DNA of 64,000 nt from Cryobacterium algoricola (GTDB lineage: Bacteria; Actinomycetota; Actinomycetes; Actinomycetales; Microbacteriaceae): the NCBI RefSeq assembly GCF_004402485.1, contig NZ_SOFG01000019.1, positions 71,569 through 135,568 on the forward strand, written 5' to 3'. Shown here piece after piece: positions 31,701 through 39,705 of this stretch. Made by a program: the position numbers and the translations under genes. The notes beneath the pieces were generated by a model. The model saw nothing but the letters and a program-made list of their open reading frames with translations. It was not told the DNA's origin and did no database searches. Positions within the stretch are counted from its first letter, which is position 1, and every line of letters starts with the position of its first letter.

Positions 31701-32334
31701 GGAGGAGTCGACGGACCGCCGCCCCGAAGCGCTGTGGCAGGCGGTCGACGAACGCTGGGGAGAGCTCCGCTTCGACGCGGAGTGGCAGTCCGAGGTGCAG
31801 CGCGCCGACGCGCGAAACCTCACCGACCGGCTCGCCTCCTACCTGTTCGACTTCGAACACGCCGGCGGTGAACTCCTGAGCGCGGAGGGCAGCTTCGGCT
31901 TCGACGTCGACGGCGCCTGGCTCACCGGCACCGTCGACCGGGTCGAACGCCTCGCTGACGGCAGCGCCGTCATCGTGGACCTCAAGACCGGGCGGGGAGA
32001 CCCCGTGAGCGACGCGGGCGTCGCAGACCACCCGCAGCTCGGCGCCTACCAGCTCGCCTTCCAGGAGGACCGGATCGAGGGCGTCGCCGCGGGGACCCCG
32101 CTCGCGGGCGCCCGCCTCGTGATCGTCTCCTCCGGCACCGTCAAACAGAACTACCGTAACCCCACCCAGGCCACCTTCACCGCGGAGCAGCTCCTCGCCT
32201 TCCGCACCAGGGTCGGCGCCGATGCGGCGCTCATGGGCGGGGCGACCTTCGTCGCCGAGCTCGCGACGCACTGCCTCGACCCGCGCTCGCACGGAGCCTG
32301 CCGCATCCACATCATCGGGCAGGTCAGCTCGTGA
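28732..32334 (+). CDS. adnA: AdnA-like helicase-nuclease subunit
   Basis: A 1200-residue SF1 helicase fused to a RecB-family nuclease, the first subunit of the mycobacterial-type AdnAB DNA-end resection machine. The P-loop is GAPGTGKTTTL (about 40-50). The Walker B region reads LIAVDDAQELN instead of DExx(Q). The C-terminal PD-(D/E)XK nuclease has His987 (LGTIIHAVME), and Asp1083 and Lys1085 (IVDLKTG). Cysteines in VETCPLHW and HCLDPRSHGAC could belong to a reduced iron-sulfur site. Two pentapeptide-repeat insertions (about 385-424 and 576-601) are unlike the rest of the family. The gene overlaps adnB by GTGA, so the two subunits are made together. Confidence 0.88.
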   Translation: MTSPGIPTLSRAVSALPFPLDDSQRVALGLADGVSAALIGAPGTGKTTTLIELLAERVLERGYAPGEVLLLVPTRAGATVLRDRLALRLGVPTNGPLARTANSVAFELVRGAEAAAGGQAPTLLTGGEQDQIIAELLQGDLDDGGPLDAVGAVPSGPAWPPTLDPGVRRLRGFRTELRNLMMRAVEYGITPARLAELGTTTDRPEWVAAANFIRGYDEVKDQSRPGQYDSTELAGFAAAVVAAAAPGAAGAATLGTLAGLRLIAVDDAQELNRATLTLLAQFAARGVAIVAAGDPDITTGSFNGAHADALGRLSSYLAPGAPLVTTFVLDTVYRHGPGIRGVVREITHRIGTASAGTQRRAASVGAPADETGGDGTGGDERGSAETGSAATGAVGTGAVETGTHTTGTDTTGTHTTGADEPGADAAGSVVADADDAVVSGAAGSDAGAPAAASVETLLAASPADQLALIAGRLRERHVLDGLPWGRMAVIARSGSAIPALARGLAALEVPTQVPSAQTALRDEWAVRAFILALEVTLGRRPLDAEAATELLRGPLGGLDPITLRRLRAALRQQELSQPEPDQLEPGQPEPGQPEPGQPEPGDHASGRSESTRPETGAPASTAGTRTADELLAAVFATPSLLSTIDNRTARRAASCAESLLTAAVEYEAGATIEELLWGLWQRSGLAREWLEQSAGIGIIADEANHNLDAVVALFSAAQRYVERTPAAPPVLFLEHLVDTDVPEDTLAPRALGDAVTVSTPNGLIGREFDLVVIANVQQNVWPDLRIRGSLLGAGDLAALASGRDPRGGDARTEVLHDELRMFAQAASRARTELLVTAVDNEENEPSVFLKLLPRPTPAAGADGTDPAGRYPVSLRGLVGRLRRDLTRGVPTGSPSDHPDWSGRAADAAATLARLAAASVPGADPGQWYGLAEPSTVQALNDPAAGDEPVRVSPSKMAAVETCPLHWAIGRLGGGSSNTAANLGTIIHAVMEESTDRRPEALWQAVDERWGELRFDAEWQSEVQRADARNLTDRLASYLFDFEHAGGELLSAEGSFGFDVDGAWLTGTVDRVERLADGSAVIVDLKTGRGDPVSDAGVADHPQLGAYQLAFQEDRIEGVAAGTPLAGARLVIVSSGTVKQNYRNPTQATFTAEQLLAFRTRVGADAALMGGATFVAELATHCLDPRSHGACRIHIIGQVSS
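29884..30003 (+). repeat. 15-bp coding repeats, xTGxx pentapeptides in AdnA
   Basis: Eight degenerate pentapeptides ETGSA, ATGAV, GTGAV, ETGTH, TTGTD, TTGTH, TTGAD, EPGAD. Three 15-bp units at 29935-29979 differ by one base. The region lies inside the helicase part of AdnA and is likely a disordered surface loop. Confidence 0.85.
30456..30534 (+). repeat. 15-bp coding repeats, QPEPG pentapeptides in AdnA
   Basis: Three identical 15-bp units CAGCCGGAACCCGGC at 30490-30534, preceded by two diverged units. They encode (Q/L)(P/E)EPG repeats between helicase segments. Array length could vary between strains. Confidence 0.88.
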
Positions 32335-35300
32335 GCCAGAACGGAACGCCCGTGCACCAGCATCCGAACCGTCCGCACCACCCGGTCAGCGCCCTCGAGA
32401 TCGCCGCAACGCTCGGCATGTTCCCACCGACCCCCGAACAGCGGGCCGTGATCGAGGCCCCGCTCGCGCCGACCCTCGTCGTGGCAGGGGCCGGCAGCGG
32501 CAAGACCGAGACCATGGCCAACCGGGTGCTCTGGCTGCTCGCAAACGGCCTCGCCCGCCCCGACCAGATCCTCGGGCTCACCTTCACCCGCAAGGCGGCC
32601 GGCGAACTCGCCGAGCGCATCGGCGACCGCATCGCCCAGCTCGACGCCCAGGGGCTGTTGCCGGCGCCCACCCCGGCCGTTGGCGAGGAGGCCACCGGCG
32701 AGCTCGTCGACTCAGGCCTGTTCAACACCCCGACCGTGTCGACGTACAATTCGTTCGCGAGCCGGCTCTTCACCGACAACGCCCTCCTTCTCGGCCGCGA
32801 ACCCGAGTCCGTGCTGCTCACCGAGACGAGCGCCTGGCTCCTCGCCCGCCGCGTCGTGATCGAGCACGGTGACCGCAGGCTGGTGCCCTGGGGCAAGAGC
32901 CTCGACGCCGTGACGGATGCCGTGCTCCGGTTCAGCCGTCTGCTCGCCGAGAACCCGCCGAACCTCACGACCGGTCTGGCGACGGGCGTGCCAGGCGCGG
33001 ACGCTCCCGACCGCCCCGGGCACGATCTGGCCGGCCTCGCCGCCGGCTTCGCCTACCTCGAAGACCTTCCGTACGGCAACCCGCGCAAGAAGGTCCCGTA
33101 CGCCTCCGTCGTCGACTCGCTCGCCGCGGTCGCGCCGCTGCCCGTGCTCGCCGAACTCGCCGGCTGGTACGACCGGGAGAAGCGCCGGCTCGGCCTGATC
33201 GAATTCTCCGACCAGGTCGCCCTCGCCCTGCAGGTGAGCCAGCGGGTTCCGCGGGTGGTCGCCGGGTACCGCGACCAGTACCGGGTCGTGCTGCTCGACG
33301 AATACCAGGACACCTCCGTGCTCCAGACCGAACTCCTGCACACCCTCTTCGCGAGGCACCCGGTGATGGCCGTCGGCGACCCGCACCAGTCCATCTACGG
33401 CTGGCGCGGCGCGAGCTCCGCGAACCTGCTCGCCTTCTCCGCCGACTTCGACCCGGACGCCCGTTCGGAGCACCGGGTCACCCCCTCGATGTCGCTCTCC
33501 TTCACCTGGCGGAACCCTCGCTCGGTGCTCGACGCCGCGAACACCCTCGTCGCCCCGCTCAGCGAGGCCCTCCGCCGCCGGACGGACGGCATCCAGGTCG
33601 AGACGCTCAAGGTTCCGGACGGCACCCGGCCCGGCGCCGTCTCCGCGCACCTCGCCGAAACAGCCACCGACGAAGCCCAGACCGTCGCCCACTGGTTCGC
33701 CGGGCGGCTCGGGTCCGGCAGCGACAAGTCCGGCGCCATCCTCTTCCGTGCGCGGCGCGACATGGACTTTTTCGCCGGCGTACTCCGCGCGAACGGCGTC
33801 AGGGCCCACGTCCTCGGCCTCGGCGGGCTGCTCTCCACCCCGGAGGTCACCGACGTCGTCAGCGTGCTCCGGGTCGTGCACGATCCCTCGGCGGGAAGCG
33901 AGCTCGTCCGGTTGCTGAGCGGTGCCCGGTTCCGGGTCGGACCGCGCGACCTGCAGCACCTCGCCGCCGTCTCGCGCTGGCTCGCCGCCCACGACTGGGC
34001 CCAGAAGGCCGTCAGCCGGGAGCTCACCGAGAAGCTCCGGGCGTCCGTCGCCGACGACGAAGGGGCGTCCCTCGTCGACGCCCTCGACTTCGTCGCGGCG
34101 GCGCCGCCCGGCCACGGCCAGCTCGCCGGCTTCACCGACGTCGGCCGGGAACGGCTCCGGGCGGCAGGCAGGCTCCTGGCCTGGTTGCGCTCCCGGGCCG
34201 GTCTTCCGCTGCTCGACTTCGTGCGCCTCGTCGAACAGGAACTCCTCCTCGACGTCGAACTCGTCGCGAACGAGAACAACAGCCTCGGCCTCGCGAACCT
34301 CTACGCCTTCCACGACACGATCTCCGACTTCCTCGCGAGCGACGAGCTCGGCACCGCGGCGAGCTTCCTGCGCTGGCTCGGCCGGGCGGAGCTCGCCGAC
34401 GACATGGGGCCGCGCGCCGAAGTGGCCGAACAGGGCACCGTTCAACTCCTCACCATCCACGGTGCCAAGGGTCTCGAGTGGGACTACGTCGCCATCCCGA
34501 ACCTCACGGACAAGAGCCTGCCGGCCCCCGCCCGCGAGGTCACCGGCTGGATCCGCTTCGGCGAGCTGCCGTACCCGTTCCGCGGCGACCACGCCGAGCT
34601 GCCCCAGCTGGACTGGACCGGCCACGACAGCCAGCTGTCCTACGACCTCGCCTTCCAGGCATACAAGGCGGAGCTCGCCGACCGGCACGACGATGAGGAA
34701 CGACGGCTGATCTACGTCGCCACGACCCGGGCCAGGCACGAACTCCTGCTGACCGGCTCGTTCTGGGGATCCGGCTCGACCGTGCGCGCCCCGAGCCGGT
34801 ACCTCGTCGAGCTCGCCGAGGCCGGCCTCATCGATGCCCTGCCCGAGGCGAGCGCCTTCGACGAGAAGCCCGCCCCGGAGGACGGCCTCACCCCGGCCTG
34901 GCCCTTCGACCCGCTCGGCACCCGCCGGGCCGTCGTCGAAGCGGCCGCCGCCGGGGTGCGCGCCGCCGCGAACGATCCGGACGCCCCGGCCCGAGAAACG
35001 CGCTGGTCCCACGTGGTGACCCTGTTGCTCGAGGAACGCGCGCTCCGCCTGGGCGCGGGCACGGTCGCGCCGCTGCCCGCCCGCATCCCCGCCTCGCGGT
35101 TCAAGGACTACGTCGACGACCCCGACCGGGTCGCCGCGCAGGTGCGCCGCCCGATGCCCGAACGGCCGTACCGGGCCACCCGGCTCGGCACTCTCTTCCA
35201 TTCCTGGGTCGAGCGGAGGGCCGGCGGCCTCCTCGGCGGGGACCGGATCGACGCCGGGCTCTTCGAATCCGACGACGACACGGATGCCGACGCGTTCGAC

Positions 35301-35831
35301 CTCGACCTCGACCAGAACCAGCCGCTCGAGCAGGCCCAGCTCGAACGCCTCCAGGCCACCTTCGAACGGTCGCCCTGGGCCGGCCTCAAGCCGGAGGAGG
35401 TCGAGATCGAGATCCACTACGTGCTCGCCGGGCAGGTCTTCATTTGCAAGCTCGACGCGGTGTACCGCACCGAGTCCGGCTTCCAGGTCGTCGACTGGAA
35501 GACCGGCCGGGCGCCGAAGAACGCCGCGGACCTCGAACTCAAGCAGACCCAGCTCGCGCTTTACCGGCTCGCATACGCGAGCTGGAAGGGCATCGACCCC
35601 GAGACGGTCGACGCGGTGTTCTACTTCGTCGCCGACGACACCGTGGTCGCCCCCGAGCGGCTCTACTCCGAGGCGGACCTCGTGGCGGCGTGGTCCGCCG
35701 TCGTGTCCCGCACGTCAGTGCCCGAACCGGAGTCGGCGCCGGTGTCCCCGCCGTCGCCGACGATGTCGATCGCACCGGTCGTGTCGGCCTCGTCGGAGAA
35801 TTCGCCGGTCTCGAAGTCGGACAGCCGGTAG
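32331..35831 (+). CDS. adnB: AdnB-like ATP-dependent helicase-nuclease subunit
   Basis: A 1166-residue UvrD-like helicase with C-terminal RecB nuclease. Motifs: GAGSGKTE (53-60), TFTRKAAGEL, VLLDEYQDTS (Walker B), VGDPHQSIYGWRGA, FTWRNPRSVLDAAN, TIHGAKGLEWDYV and VATTRARHELL. In the nuclease, the metal residues are Asp1042, Asp1055 and Lys1057 (CKLDAVYRT, VVDWKTGR). Together with the overlapping AdnA it should form a heterodimer that unwinds and cuts DNA ends at double-strand breaks. The last 56 codons overlap the 3' end of the convergent kinase-like gene by 169 bp, and the tail (PEPESAPVSPPSPTMS) is disordered. Confidence 0.9.
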   Translation: MSQNGTPVHQHPNRPHHPVSALEIAATLGMFPPTPEQRAVIEAPLAPTLVVAGAGSGKTETMANRVLWLLANGLARPDQILGLTFTRKAAGELAERIGDRIAQLDAQGLLPAPTPAVGEEATGELVDSGLFNTPTVSTYNSFASRLFTDNALLLGREPESVLLTETSAWLLARRVVIEHGDRRLVPWGKSLDAVTDAVLRFSRLLAENPPNLTTGLATGVPGADAPDRPGHDLAGLAAGFAYLEDLPYGNPRKKVPYASVVDSLAAVAPLPVLAELAGWYDREKRRLGLIEFSDQVALALQVSQRVPRVVAGYRDQYRVVLLDEYQDTSVLQTELLHTLFARHPVMAVGDPHQSIYGWRGASSANLLAFSADFDPDARSEHRVTPSMSLSFTWRNPRSVLDAANTLVAPLSEALRRRTDGIQVETLKVPDGTRPGAVSAHLAETATDEAQTVAHWFAGRLGSGSDKSGAILFRARRDMDFFAGVLRANGVRAHVLGLGGLLSTPEVTDVVSVLRVVHDPSAGSELVRLLSGARFRVGPRDLQHLAAVSRWLAAHDWAQKAVSRELTEKLRASVADDEGASLVDALDFVAAAPPGHGQLAGFTDVGRERLRAAGRLLAWLRSRAGLPLLDFVRLVEQELLLDVELVANENNSLGLANLYAFHDTISDFLASDELGTAASFLRWLGRAELADDMGPRAEVAEQGTVQLLTIHGAKGLEWDYVAIPNLTDKSLPAPAREVTGWIRFGELPYPFRGDHAELPQLDWTGHDSQLSYDLAFQAYKAELADRHDDEERRLIYVATTRARHELLLTGSFWGSGSTVRAPSRYLVELAEAGLIDALPEASAFDEKPAPEDGLTPAWPFDPLGTRRAVVEAAAAGVRAAANDPDAPARETRWSHVVTLLLEERALRLGAGTVAPLPARIPASRFKDYVDDPDRVAAQVRRPMPERPYRATRLGTLFHSWVERRAGGLLGGDRIDAGLFESDDDTDADAFDLDLDQNQPLEQAQLERLQATFERSPWAGLKPEEVEIEIHYVLAGQVFICKLDAVYRTESGFQVVDWKTGRAPKNAADLELKQTQLALYRLAYASWKGIDPETVDAVFYFVADDTVVAPERLYSEADLVAAWSAVVSRTSVPEPESAPVSPPSPTMSIAPVVSASSENSPVSKSDSR

Positions 35832-36877
35832 GCATCCGTATGCATCGCGGCGGCCGGCGCACGCTTCACCGCGGCGTACGGGGTCGCGGCGAGCAGGCTC
35901 TCGACCTCAGACACGTTCAGGATCGGGCCGGTCTTCGGGGACAGCGGGTGCGAGGTGGCGTGGTGCACGTTCTCGACCAGGCCGTCGAGCATCGCGACGG
36001 CGTCATCGACGATGCCTTGATTGCGGGTGTCCGTGCCGTGCAACAGCCAGCGCGCGAGCTCGAGCTCGGCGTAGAGCATCGCCCGCTGCGTGATGCGCGG
36101 GTCGTTGCCCTGGCGTACGCCGCCGTAGGACGCGATCGCGGCTTCGCCGGCGGCCCCGCGGGACGCGAGCAGCCAGTTCAGGTCCCTCGCCGGGTCGCCG
36201 ACGCTCAGCGCCGCCCAGCCGAGGACGGCCGTCACGGAATCCTCGCCGATCAGGAAGGACTCCGCGGACAGGGAACCGTGGATGACACAGGGCAGGAACT
36301 GCCAGAGGGCATCGTCGTCCGTCGCCAGTTCCCAGCGGCGGAGCAGCGCGGCGGGCAGATACCCGGTCGCCTCGGTGCGTCCGATCAGCTCGATCACCTC
36401 GGTGCGGCAGTCCTGGGCGCTGCGCTGCGTGAGCCCGGCATCGCTCACCACCGCGGTCGGCAGCCCGTGGACGGCCGCGATGGCCCGGCCGATCGACCCG
36501 GAGACCCCGGCGTGCCCGGTGAGGGCATCCGCGTCGAAGGTGTCGCCCGGCAGGAATTCGTAGACGACGGCGCGCGTCCCGCCGAGCGGGGCCTGACCGA
36601 CGAACTGCGGCACGTCGAACGGCAGCCGGCTGCGATTGCCGACGGTCAGGGCGCGGAGCGCGACGAGGTCCGCGGACTGCTCGGTCTCTGCGGCCTGCGA
36701 AAGCGGCACCCGGATGATCAGGGAGCGTCCGTCGCGGTCCAGGAGGACGGCGGAATCGTACGCCCCTGGCGCGCCGGACGAGCGCCCGCTTGAGCCATGG
36801 CTGCGGGCCTGGACGACGTCGAGACCGGGCACGGCTGAAGTGGCGAGCGCGGCTAGAGTGAGATGGGATCTGGCCAT
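35663..36877 (-). CDS. APH-fold phosphotransferase with degenerate active site
   Basis: A 404-residue protein with the aminoglycoside/macrolide phosphotransferase fold: YDSAVLLDRDGRSLIIRVPLS (nucleotide lobe), RAVVYEFLPGDTFDADAL, a PCVIHGSLSAESFLI loop, VTAVLGWAALSVGDPARDLNWLL and ELARWLLHGTD. In active members the loops read HGDxxxxN and IDW/DFG. Here HGD is HGS, the Asn is missing, and the metal Asp is replaced in VLGW. That makes it a probable pseudokinase. It sits at the same place between adnB and nudC in related Microbacteriaceae (from memory). The C-terminal 60 residues are acidic, disordered and overlap the end of adnB on the other strand. Confidence 0.75.
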   Translation of the reverse strand: MARSHLTLAALATSAVPGLDVVQARSHGSSGRSSGAPGAYDSAVLLDRDGRSLIIRVPLSQAAETEQSADLVALRALTVGNRSRLPFDVPQFVGQAPLGGTRAVVYEFLPGDTFDADALTGHAGVSGSIGRAIAAVHGLPTAVVSDAGLTQRSAQDCRTEVIELIGRTEATGYLPAALLRRWELATDDDALWQFLPCVIHGSLSAESFLIGEDSVTAVLGWAALSVGDPARDLNWLLASRGAAGEAAIASYGGVRQGNDPRITQRAMLYAELELARWLLHGTDTRNQGIVDDAVAMLDGLVENVHHATSHPLSPKTGPILNVSEVESLLAATPYAAVKRAPAAAMHTDAYRLSDFETGEFSDEADTTGAIDIVGDGGDTGADSGSGTDVRDTTADHAATRSASE

Positions 36878-36970
36878 ACCTACTAGGTTAGGTCGACTTC
36901 CCCTCGGTGTGGTCGTTCGCCACGCCTCCACACAACTTCGGCAGTCACGCCAGAGTCCGAAGGGGTCTTC

Positions 36971-37999
36971 ATGCCGTTCACGTTCACCGCCCGACTGCCG
37001 TTGTCCCGCCACGCCGTCGACAGGGACCACCTCACCCGGGCCCGGCCAGGGCTCTTCGACGAACTCCGGGCGGATGCCGCAACGCGCGTCCTTCCGCTCT
37101 GGCGCGGTTCCACGCTCCTCGCCGAGGAACCGGGGGCCGGTTCCGCAGGCACCCACGAGCTCGCGGCGTACGATTCCGGTGACGGAAGCCCCCGGCCCCG
37201 GCTGCGGCTGTTCCCGCCCGCGCTCGTCCCGCGGGTCCCGATCGAGCTCTACCTCGGCAAGTCCCTCGCCGACGAGGGTGCGGAACCCGCAGGCACCCGC
37301 CTGGTCGCCGCGATCCTCGACGACGACGGGGCCGCGACCCTCGAACCGGACGAGTCCCTCTGGGTGCCGCTCCGCACCGTCGCAAGCGCCCTCTCCGACC
37401 GTGACGCCGGCCTCTTCACCGAAGCACTCGCCCTGGCGAACTGGCACGCCTCGCACGCGCACTGCCCGCGCTGCGGCGCCGCGACCGAGGTCGAGGGCGG
37501 CGGCTGGAGCCGCCGGTGCCCCGTCGACGGCAGCCAGGTCTTCCCCCGCACGGACCCCGCCGTGATCGTGCTGATCACCGACGACGACGATCGCATCCTG
37601 CTCGGCTCGAACGCCATGTGGGAGGACAACCGCTACTCCCTCCTCGCGGGCTTCGTCGAGCCGGGGGAGTCGCTCGAGGCGGCCGTCATCCGCGAGATGT
37701 TCGAGGAGTCCGGCCTGCGCGTGACCGATCCGGTCTACCTGGGCTCCCAGCCGTGGCCTTTCCCCGCCTCGATCATGTTCGGCTTCACCGCCCGGCTGGC
37801 CGACGGCCAGAAGCCGGCCGGTGTCCTGCCGGACGGTGAGGAGATCCTCGACCTGCGCTGGTTCAGCCGCACCGAACTCGCCGCGGCCGGCGACAGCATC
37901 ATCCTGCCCGGCCGCTCCTCGATCGCGCGGGCGATCATCGAGCAGTGGTACGGCGGACCGATCGACTTCGGCCCCGACCTGGTCGCGGGATGGCGCTGA
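36971..37999 (+). CDS. nudC: NAD(+) diphosphatase/NADH pyrophosphatase NudC
   Basis: A 342-residue NUDIX protein. A zinc-ribbon (HAHCPRCGAATEV, SRRCPVDG) at about 163-183 is followed by the NUDIX box GFVEPGESLEAAVIREMFEESGL, and by SQPWPFPAS, the motif that defines the NADH pyrophosphatase/NudC group. It cleaves NAD(H) to NMN(H) and AMP and removes NAD caps from RNA in other bacteria. GAAGGGG precedes the ATG. It overlaps uvrD2 by 10 bp, as in mycobacteria where nudC and uvrD2 are also linked. Confidence 0.94.
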   Translation: MPFTFTARLPLSRHAVDRDHLTRARPGLFDELRADAATRVLPLWRGSTLLAEEPGAGSAGTHELAAYDSGDGSPRPRLRLFPPALVPRVPIELYLGKSLADEGAEPAGTRLVAAILDDDGAATLEPDESLWVPLRTVASALSDRDAGLFTEALALANWHASHAHCPRCGAATEVEGGGWSRRCPVDGSQVFPRTDPAVIVLITDDDDRILLGSNAMWEDNRYSLLAGFVEPGESLEAAVIREMFEESGLRVTDPVYLGSQPWPFPASIMFGFTARLADGQKPAGVLPDGEEILDLRWFSRTELAAAGDSIILPGRSSIARAIIEQWYGGPIDFGPDLVAGWR

Positions 38000-39705
38000 C
38001 CCCCGAGACGCTCCTGGCCGGCCTCGACGACCAGCAGCGCATCGCCGCGGAGGCCCTCGTCGGGCCGGTCTGCATGCTCGCGGGCGCAGGAACCGGCAAG
38101 ACCCGGGCGATCACCCACCGGATCGCCTACGGGGTGATGACCGGCGCGTACGCCCCGAACCGGGTGATGGCGCTCACCTTCACCTCGCGGGCCGCCGCGG
38201 AACTCCGCGGCCGGCTGCGTCAGCTCGGCGCCGGCGGCGTCGCGGCACGCACCTTCCACGCCGCGGCGCTCTCCCAGCTCAACTACTTTTGGCCGCACGT
38301 CGTCGGCGGCCAGGCGCCGCGCATCCTCGACGGAAAGGGCCGTCTTCTCGGCCACGCGGCCGAACAACTCAAGCTCCGGCTCGACACCGCGACCCTGCGC
38401 GACCTCGCCGCCGAGGTCGAGTGGCGGAAGACCACCGGGCTCTCGATCGAGGACTATGCCGCAGGCATCGCCCGGCGGAGCCTGCCCGGCCGGCTCGACG
38501 CCGACCAGGTCGTCGCGATGCACGAACGCTACGAACGACTGAAGGACGAGCGCAAGCAGATCGACTTCGAGGATGTCCTCCTCGCGATGGCCGGGATGAT
38601 CGAGTCAGAGCCTTCCGTCGCCCTGCAGGTGCGCGAGCAGTACCGGTTCTTCGTCGTCGACGAATACCAGGACGTCTCGCCGTTGCAGCACGACCTGCTC
38701 GCCCTCTGGGTCGGTCCGCGCAGGGACCTCTGCGTGGTCGGCGACGCCAGCCAGACCATCTATTCGTTCGCGGGCGCTCGCAGCGACTACCTGCTGGACT
38801 TCCCCAAGCGGTGGGAGGACGCGACGGTCGTGCGCCTCGAACAGAACTACCGGTCCACCGCGGCGATCGTCACGACCGCGAACCAGCTGATGCGCGGACG
38901 CACGGGTGCGCTCACCCTCCGGGCGCACTCGGCGGAGCCCGGGGTCGATCCGAGCGTGCACGAGTACGCGAGCGACCTCGCCGAGGCGCGCGGAGTCGCC
39001 CAGCAGATCCTCGAACTGATCGAGTCCGGAACCCGGCCGGAGAACATCGCGGTGCTCTACCGCGTCAACGTGCAGGCCGCCGCTCTCGAGACCGCGCTCG
39101 GCGACCTGTCGATCAGCTACCAGATCCGCGGATCGAAGCGGTTCTTCGACCTCACCGAGGTCAAGCAGGCCGTGATGCAGCTGCGCGCGGCATCCGTCTC
39201 GATCGTGGGCGAGCCGCTGTTCAAGTCGGCGAGCGACGTGCTGCGCTCGCTCGGCTGGAGCCAGACCGCTCCGGAGGCCGCCGGTGCGGTGCGGGACCGC
39301 TGGGAATCGCTCAACGCCCTGATGGGGCTCGTCGACCAGGCCCCGCCGGGCACGACGTTCCGCCAGTTCACCGACGAGCTGATGGAACGGCAGGCCGGCC
39401 AGCACGAACCGACCGTCTCCGCCGTGACCCTGGCGACGCTGCACTCGGCCAAGGGGCTCGAATGGGACGCCGTCTTCGTGGTGGGGCTGTCAGAGGGGCT
39501 CGTCCCGATCAGCTACGCGGGCACCTTCGAGCAGATCGACGAGGAGCGCCGGCTGCTCTACGTCGGCATCACCCGGGCACGCCGGCGACTCGCACTGAGC
39601 TGGTCCGCGTCCGGACACCAGCAACGGGCCCCGCGGGAACGATCGCGGTTCCTGACAGAGCTCGGCATGCGCAACGCTCGTGCGGCCGGTGCGCGCGGCG
39701 CGTGA
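37990..39705 (+). CDS. uvrD2: UvrD/PcrA-type ATP-dependent helicase UvrD2, without HRDC domain
   Basis: A 571-residue SF1A helicase starting at ATG 37990 inside the nudC end. Motifs: GAGTGKT (32-38), TFTSRAAAELR, FVVDEYQDVSPLQ, VGDASQTIYSFAGA, LEQNYRST, TLHSAKGLEWD and YVGITRARRRL. Mycobacterial UvrD2 carries a C-terminal HRDC and tetracysteine part. This one stops after SRFLTELG, so that module is absent. Its 3' end overlaps the convergent E1-like gene by 137 bp. Role: DNA unwinding in repair. Confidence 0.9.
   Translation: MALTPETLLAGLDDQQRIAAEALVGPVCMLAGAGTGKTRAITHRIAYGVMTGAYAPNRVMALTFTSRAAAELRGRLRQLGAGGVAARTFHAAALSQLNYFWPHVVGGQAPRILDGKGRLLGHAAEQLKLRLDTATLRDLAAEVEWRKTTGLSIEDYAAGIARRSLPGRLDADQVVAMHERYERLKDERKQIDFEDVLLAMAGMIESEPSVALQVREQYRFFVVDEYQDVSPLQHDLLALWVGPRRDLCVVGDASQTIYSFAGARSDYLLDFPKRWEDATVVRLEQNYRSTAAIVTTANQLMRGRTGALTLRAHSAEPGVDPSVHEYASDLAEARGVAQQILELIESGTRPENIAVLYRVNVQAAALETALGDLSISYQIRGSKRFFDLTEVKQAVMQLRAASVSIVGEPLFKSASDVLRSLGWSQTAPEAAGAVRDRWESLNALMGLVDQAPPGTTFRQFTDELMERQAGQHEPTVSAVTLATLHSAKGLEWDAVFVVGLSEGLVPISYAGTFEQIDEERRLLYVGITRARRRLALSWSASGHQQRAPRERSRFLTELGMRNARAAGARGA

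Noticed and set aside
28699..32310. 1200-codon open frame antisense to adnA
   Set aside because: Mirrors adnA codon third positions and has no recognisable motif; the plus-strand frame has helicase and nuclease motifs.
36881..36899. Possible iron box CTAGGTTAGGTCGACTTCC upstream of nudC
   Set aside because: Only the left half matches the DtxR/IdeR consensus; the right half is unrelated.
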